A DNA stretch of 8,071 nucleotides from Firmicutes bacterium CAG:475 (GTDB taxonomy: Bacteria; Bacillota; Clostridia; Christensenellales; CAG-917), in NCBI GenBank assembly GCA_000434435.1, contig FR895578.1, forward strand, positions 7,508 through 15,578, written 5' to 3'. The notes under the pieces are model-generated. The model did not search any database, had not been told where the DNA came from, and was given only the letters and a program-made list of their open reading frames with translations. The position numbers were made by a program, and so were the translations under genes. Positions 4,796-8,071 of the stretch are shown here, in pieces (position 1 is the stretch's first letter; the number at the start of each line of letters is the position of its first letter).

Positions 4796-6208
4796 TTTTT
4801 TCTTCTTTTTCGTAACGCTTTCGACGTACTCGTTGCAAAGGCGACGAGTTTCGTCCATTTTTTCTTTTATGACTTGCGTTGCGGCGTGGTTCTCGTCGAT
4901 TGTACGCGCGCCGTAATATTCTTCAAGCGTAAACGGCTCGCCGACGTACAGCCAGTTTTTGCGGAAGGCTTTGGGGCTTTGATAATATATCATCGGCACG
5001 ATGGGTACTTTCGATTTGATTGCGAATCTTGCCGTACCCGTCTTAAACTCCGCCATTTGTTGCGTACCCTCTTTATTCCTCGTACCCTCGGGGAAAATAA
5101 GCAGTTGTTTGCCATCTTTAAGCACACGCAACACCTGCTTTACAGACTCGATATCGGCTTCTCCTCTGCGCACGGGAATTGCGCCCATTTTGTGCAAAAA
5201 CCAACCCGCTACGGGATTTGTGAACAACTCGTATTTCGCAAGCGCATGCGCTTCCTTTTTGAAAAGCACGAAGTAAGGTATCATCGAATCCATTTTGGAA
5301 TAATGGTTGCAAGTAAAAAGCGCACCTGTCACCTTTTTCGCATTTTCCGCCCCTATGACTTTGGTCGGCCACACGAGCATTTGTATCGGGCGCAAAATCA
5401 CTCTCAAAAATCTGTAAAAAGCAAAACTTTTTTCGGGTTTATAATACGTTTTAATCCTTGCGAGCGTCTTTTTGTCCATTTCGCTCGACGGAATTATCGT
5501 TGACGGTTGTTTTTCGGTGTTCTGCACGGTTAAATCGGCTTTTTTAGTCTTGATGTGTACAACCTCTTTCACGTGTGCGACGACGTCGTCTATACTCATG
5601 GAAGTGGTGTCCACGTAGTCCGCGTCGTCTGCTTGTTTCAACGGCGCGACTTCGCGATGCGAATCGTTGTAATCGCGCTGAATTATATCTTGCAAAAGTT
5701 GGTCGAAATCGACGGTTTCGCCTTTTTCTTGCAGGTCTTTCATGCGACGCTCCGCACGCTCTTGCGGCGTTGCCGTAAGGAAAAACTTGCAGTTTGCGTT
5801 GGGCAAAACGAAAGTTCCTATATCTCTGCCGTCCAAAACGACGTCGTTTTTGCTTGCAAAATCACGCTGCAAATCCACCATTTTGTATCTCACGCAAGGC
5901 AATGCGGAGATATCGCTTGCGGCTTTGGACATATAATGTTCGCGAAGATACGGCGTTGCGTCTATGCCGTTGACAATGATACGTTGCGCGCCGTTTTCGT
6001 CATACTTGATATCCATCGTCAAATCTTCGAGCATCTCCGCGACTTTCTCCTCGTCCTTGACGTCAATGCCCTTTTGCAGTGCAAGATATGCGGTTGCGCG
6101 GTACATTGCACCCGTGTCGAGATAGATTATTCCGAGGTCTTTCGCCACCGCTTTGGCAATTGTGCTTTTGCCCGCTCCCGCAGGCCCGTCTATTGCGATA
6201 TTTATCAT
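4775..6208 (-). CDS. cmk-plsC: CMP kinase fused to 1-acylglycerol-3-phosphate acyltransferase
   Basis: A 477-residue fusion. Residues 1 to about 218 are (d)CMP kinase, which turns CMP and dCMP into CDP and dCDP: P-loop GPAGAGKST at 8-16, LDTGAMYRA at 30-38, LDGRDIGT at 125-132, and the Arg-rich lid (about 151-155). After a polar linker (about 219-260) comes a PlsC/LPLAT domain that makes phosphatidic acid at the membrane: HX4D at H302-D307, GAIPVRRG at 342-349, FPEGTR at 372-377 and VPIVP at 401-405. The last 12 residues are almost all Lys, Ser and Thr. Both domains have intact catalytic motifs. The ATG at 6208 follows GGAGG by four bases and begins the conserved IAIDGPAG strand; a TTG 17 codons upstream lacks a ribosome binding site. 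No internal ribosome binding site precedes the PlsC half, so it is probably made only as a fusion. Confidence 0.95.
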   Translation of the reverse strand: MINIAIDGPAGAGKSTIAKAVAKDLGIIYLDTGAMYRATAYLALQKGIDVKDEEKVAEMLEDLTMDIKYDENGAQRIIVNGIDATPYLREHYMSKAASDISALPCVRYKMVDLQRDFASKNDVVLDGRDIGTFVLPNANCKFFLTATPQERAERRMKDLQEKGETVDFDQLLQDIIQRDYNDSHREVAPLKQADDADYVDTTSMSIDDVVAHVKEVVHIKTKKADLTVQNTEKQPSTIIPSSEMDKKTLARIKTYYKPEKSFAFYRFLRVILRPIQMLVWPTKVIGAENAKKVTGALFTCNHYSKMDSMIPYFVLFKKEAHALAKYELFTNPVAGWFLHKMGAIPVRRGEADIESVKQVLRVLKDGKQLLIFPEGTRNKEGTQQMAEFKTGTARFAIKSKVPIVPMIYYQSPKAFRKNWLYVGEPFTLEEYYGARTIDENHAATQVIKEKMDETRRLCNEYVESVTKKKKKSTKKNK

Positions 6209-6212
6209 ATTT

Positions 6213-6217
6213 CCTCC
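6213..6217 (-). promoter_or_regulatory. Ribosome binding site of Cmk-PlsC
   Basis: GGAGG on the minus strand, four bases before the ATG at 6208. It selects this start over an in-frame TTG at 6259 that would add 17 residues absent from normal CMP kinases. Confidence 0.8.
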
Positions 6218-6259
6218 GATTTTTTCAGAGTTTGAATTCTTTTGTATTTTAGGTTTCAA

Positions 6260-6274
6260 GCGGATAGAATCCGC
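6260..6274 (-). other. Short perfect hairpin in the flavoprotein/Cmk-PlsC gap
   Basis: GCGGAT, loop of three bases, ATCCGC: a perfect six-pair stem 16 bases past the flavoprotein stop. No T-run follows on the minus strand, so it is not a standard intrinsic terminator. It may mark an RNA-processing or 3'-end protecting site inside the operon. I see no convincing promoter in the 82-base gap. Confidence 0.3.
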
Positions 6275-6290
6275 AAATTTTCATATTTCG

Positions 6291-7514
6291 TTATCCTTGC
6301 GCACTTTTCAGAATATCTCTTGCCGCGCAAACGGCAGTCGCAAACGCAAGTTGCAAGTTGAATCCGCCCGTCAGTGCGTCGACGTCAATCGTTTCGCCCA
6401 CGAAATACAACCCCTCGACGTCTTTGCACTCGCAAGTTGGTTTCAAACCTTTCAAATCCACTCCGCCCGCCGTAACGATGGCTTCCGAGAAAGGAGCAAG
6501 CGACGACACGTCAAAGCGTAAATTTTTGATTGTTTCGACAAGTTTCGCTCTCTCTTGCTTTGTGATCTCGTTCACTTTTTTACTTTCCGCAATATTGGCG
6601 CATTTAAGCACGTAAGCGTTGAGCCTTTCGGGCAAAAGAGCGCGTGTAACGTTCTTTATATCCTGATTTTTTCTTTCGTCAAAATCGCGCAAAATGCGTT
6701 TGTCCAACGTGTTTTCGTCAAGTGCGGGTTTGAGATCGAGGGACAATCTTACGTTCTGCTTTCTGTTTATATACGACGATATAGTCAACGCGATAGGTCC
6801 GGACAATCCCCTGTTTGTAAACAGCATTTCTCCGAACTCGCTCGCAATTTCCTTGCCGTTTTCGTCTATTGCGCAAAGATTGACGTTTTTAAGGGATATA
6901 CCTTGCAGCGCGGAAACGTTTTGCTTTACGATAATCGGAACAAGTGCTTGCCGAGGTTCGACTATTTTCAATCCGAACGCTCTTGCAAAAGCGTAGCCGT
7001 CCCCCGTAGATCCCGTAGACGGATAACTCATTCCGCCGGTTGCAACCACGACTTTGTCGCACTCTATGCACTCCCAAGGAGTTACGACCTTAAAACCATC
7101 GGCATTCTTTTTTATTTCTTTTACTTCCGTGCCGAGATAGGTTTTCACTTTGAGATTTGCAATCTCGATTTGAAGCGTTTTTATGACGTCGCTCGACTTT
7201 TGAGAGAACGGAAAAACTCTGTTTCCTCTCTCCACGACGAGTTTCAAGCCCGAATCTTCGAAAAACGCCATAGTATCTTGCGGCGTAAAGCCGTACAATG
7301 ACGAGCGCAAAAACTTTTCACCGTGCACGACGTTTGCAAACATATCGTCAAGTTCGCAATCGTTGGTGAGATTGCACCTACCTTTGCCGGTGATGTAAAG
7401 TTTTTTGCCGAATTTTTCGTTTTTTTCCACAAGCGCAACTTCGACTCCCCCTCTTGCAAGGACAATGGAAGCCATCATTCCGCTTGCGCCTGCTCCTATC
7501 ACGCAAACTCTCAT
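6291..7514 (-). CDS. HI0933/BaiN-family NAD(P)/FAD-dependent oxidoreductase
   Basis: A 407-residue flavoprotein. The N-terminal dinucleotide-binding loop is GAGASG at residues 7-12, followed by a Glu at the end of the second strand (LVEKNEKFGKK). The family signature GKGRCNLTN follows, then ATGGMSYPSTGSTGDGY in the middle and a C-terminal FAD-binding stretch FVGETIDVDALTGGFNLQLAFA. These match the HI0933-like/YhiN/BaiN family, mostly annotated as aminoacetone oxidase or NAD(P)/FAD oxidoreductase. Some gut clostridial members act on bile-acid intermediates, but most have no known substrate, so I give no symbol. Length is typical (about 400-420). The start at 7514 overlaps the surE stop as ATGA; AGAGG lies 13 bases upstream, too far to be ideal, so translation is probably coupled to surE. 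A longer TTG start at 7616 would lie inside surE and is rejected. Confidence 0.93.
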   Translation of the reverse strand: MRVCVIGAGASGMMASIVLARGGVEVALVEKNEKFGKKLYITGKGRCNLTNDCELDDMFANVVHGEKFLRSSLYGFTPQDTMAFFEDSGLKLVVERGNRVFPFSQKSSDVIKTLQIEIANLKVKTYLGTEVKEIKKNADGFKVVTPWECIECDKVVVATGGMSYPSTGSTGDGYAFARAFGLKIVEPRQALVPIIVKQNVSALQGISLKNVNLCAIDENGKEIASEFGEMLFTNRGLSGPIALTISSYINRKQNVRLSLDLKPALDENTLDKRILRDFDERKNQDIKNVTRALLPERLNAYVLKCANIAESKKVNEITKQERAKLVETIKNLRFDVSSLAPFSEAIVTAGGVDLKGLKPTCECKDVEGLYFVGETIDVDALTGGFNLQLAFATAVCAARDILKSAQG

Positions 7515-8071
7515 AGCTCGAACTTCGCCTCTTTGAGCTTGTTTAGCGTTTCGACGTCGTTTGCAAGCATTTGCACGGGCGTGACGGTTATATAGCCTTG
7601 GTCGAGTTGATAGCAATCGCCTCCCGCGACCTCGTCAACGTGCGGTATTCTGTGTCCGTCGACGCTGAAATAGGTCAATCCGTCCTCGCCGACCGTGCTC
7701 ACGTATTTTTCCTCGTAAGGCTGATATGCCACGGGCGCGATTCTGACGCCTTTAATATCTTCCTTTTTCACGTAAGGAATGTTGAGATTTATCGTCACGT
7801 TTTCGGTTGCGAAAGACAGAAGTCTTTCGAGATTTTTTGCGGTAAACTCAGCCGCAAATTCGTAATCGGGCACGCCGTGAGTTCTGAGCGACACCGCAAG
7901 CGACGGAATACGCTGAAAAGTCCCCTCTTGCGCCGCGCCGAACGTACCCGAAAAAATGATGTCGCTGCCTGCGTTAAGGCAGGTGTTTATGCCCGACACG
8001 ACGGCGTCGATTTTTTCGTCTTTAAAGAGGTATTTCACGCCGAAAAGCACGCAGTCGCCGGGTGAACCGCT
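7511..8071 (-). CDS. surE: 5'/3'-nucleotidase SurE, partial (N-terminus outside window)
   Basis: The last 186 residues of SurE, a metal-dependent phosphatase that removes phosphate from nucleoside 5'- and 3'-monophosphates. The open frame runs through the window edge, beginning S-G-S-P-G-D-C-V and continuing into the family signature VVSGIN..LN.GSD, FSGTFGAAQEG and IPSLAVSL, which carries the conserved metal-site Asn. Whole SurE proteins have about 250-260 residues, so roughly 65-70 are missing here, including the N-terminal Asp-Asp metal ligands and the loop Ser. A GTG at 8050 is in frame but lies inside the conserved fold and is not the start. The gene ends by ATGA overlap with the flavoprotein gene. 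No disruption is seen in the visible part. Confidence 0.95.
   Translation of the reverse strand, partial: SGSPGDCVLFGVKYLFKDEKIDAVVSGINTCLNAGSDIIFSGTFGAAQEGTFQRIPSLAVSLRTHGVPDYEFAAEFTAKNLERLLSFATENVTINLNIPYVKKEDIKGVRIAPVAYQPYEEKYVSTVGEDGLTYFSVDGHRIPHVDEVAGGDCYQLDQGYITVTPVQMLANDVETLNKLKEAKFEL

Noticed and set aside
5476..5500. A separate internal start for the PlsC half at ATG 5479
   Set aside because: There is no Shine-Dalgarno upstream, only a poor GAG, unlike the site in IspH-S1, and the linker reads through without a break.
4694..5503. A 269-codon plus-strand open frame opposite the PlsC half
   Set aside because: It crosses two minus-strand genes and their gap, is Phe/Arg/His-rich, and has no motif. 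It is explained as a shadow.
6209..6259. A longer Cmk-PlsC start at TTG 6259
   Set aside because: It adds 17 polar residues not found in CMP kinases and lacks a Shine-Dalgarno, while the ATG at 6208 has GGAGG four bases away.
7515..7616. A longer flavoprotein start at TTG 7616
   Set aside because: It would add 34 Arg-rich residues overlapping surE; the ATG at 7514 begins the conserved VIGAGASG strand and overlaps the surE stop as ATGA.
7511..8050. A short SurE starting at GTG 8050
   Set aside because: The frame stays open to the window edge with SurE-like residues (S-P-G-D-C) before this codon, so the gene is cut by the window and not short.

Overview
The window is a chromosomal stretch of about 8 kb from what looks like a low-to-moderate G+C Firmicute of class Clostridia, probably an uncultured gut-type lineage. 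The class assignment rests on the gene order surE, HI0933-type flavoprotein, cmk, plsC, ispH, S1-domain protein (a recurrent clostridial neighbourhood), on the IspH-S1 fusion known from Clostridia, on AGGAGG-like ribosome binding sites and on TTG start use. A finer assignment is not supported by the sequence alone. No mobile element, CRISPR array, tRNA or rRNA gene is visible.

Layout. Plus strand, left: a small P-loop nucleotide-kinase-like protein (54-551) overlaps by ATGA a four-helix membrane protein of unknown function (548-1027). A symmetric hairpin (1148-1172) can stop transcription from both sides, because the next gene, trpS (1207-2250), converges on it from the minus strand. trpS has its own sigma-A-type promoter (2283-2312), placed directly after a strong terminator (2334-2366) that closes the long minus-strand operon upstream of it.

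Minus-strand operon, read from right to left: surE (3' part only, running off the window end at 8071) overlaps by ATGA an HI0933/BaiN-family flavoprotein (6291-7514). After 82 bases comes a CMP kinase-acyltransferase fusion (Cmk-PlsC, 4775-6208), and after 43 bases an IspH-S1 fusion (2386-4731). Four functions that are usually separate, adjacent genes are thus packed into two consecutive two-domain proteins. Cmk and PlsC both supply precursors of CDP-diacylglycerol (CTP by way of CDP, and phosphatidic acid), so that fusion makes metabolic sense. IspH makes isoprenoid precursors and S1-type proteins bind mRNA, with no obvious metabolic link.

The most interesting signals lie in the IspH-S1 gene. 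The fusion begins with a TTG codon. Exactly at the IspH/S1 boundary there is a perfect AGGAGGT and, 10 bases further on, an in-frame ATG. This suggests that the locus may yield both a fusion protein and a larger amount of free 502-residue S1 protein. The 43-base gap before the gene holds a terminator-like hairpin overlapping a possible promoter, another sign that the S1 region is expressed apart from the upstream genes. The rest of the window is ordinary housekeeping content; I found no clearly new defence, toxin or RNA-based system.
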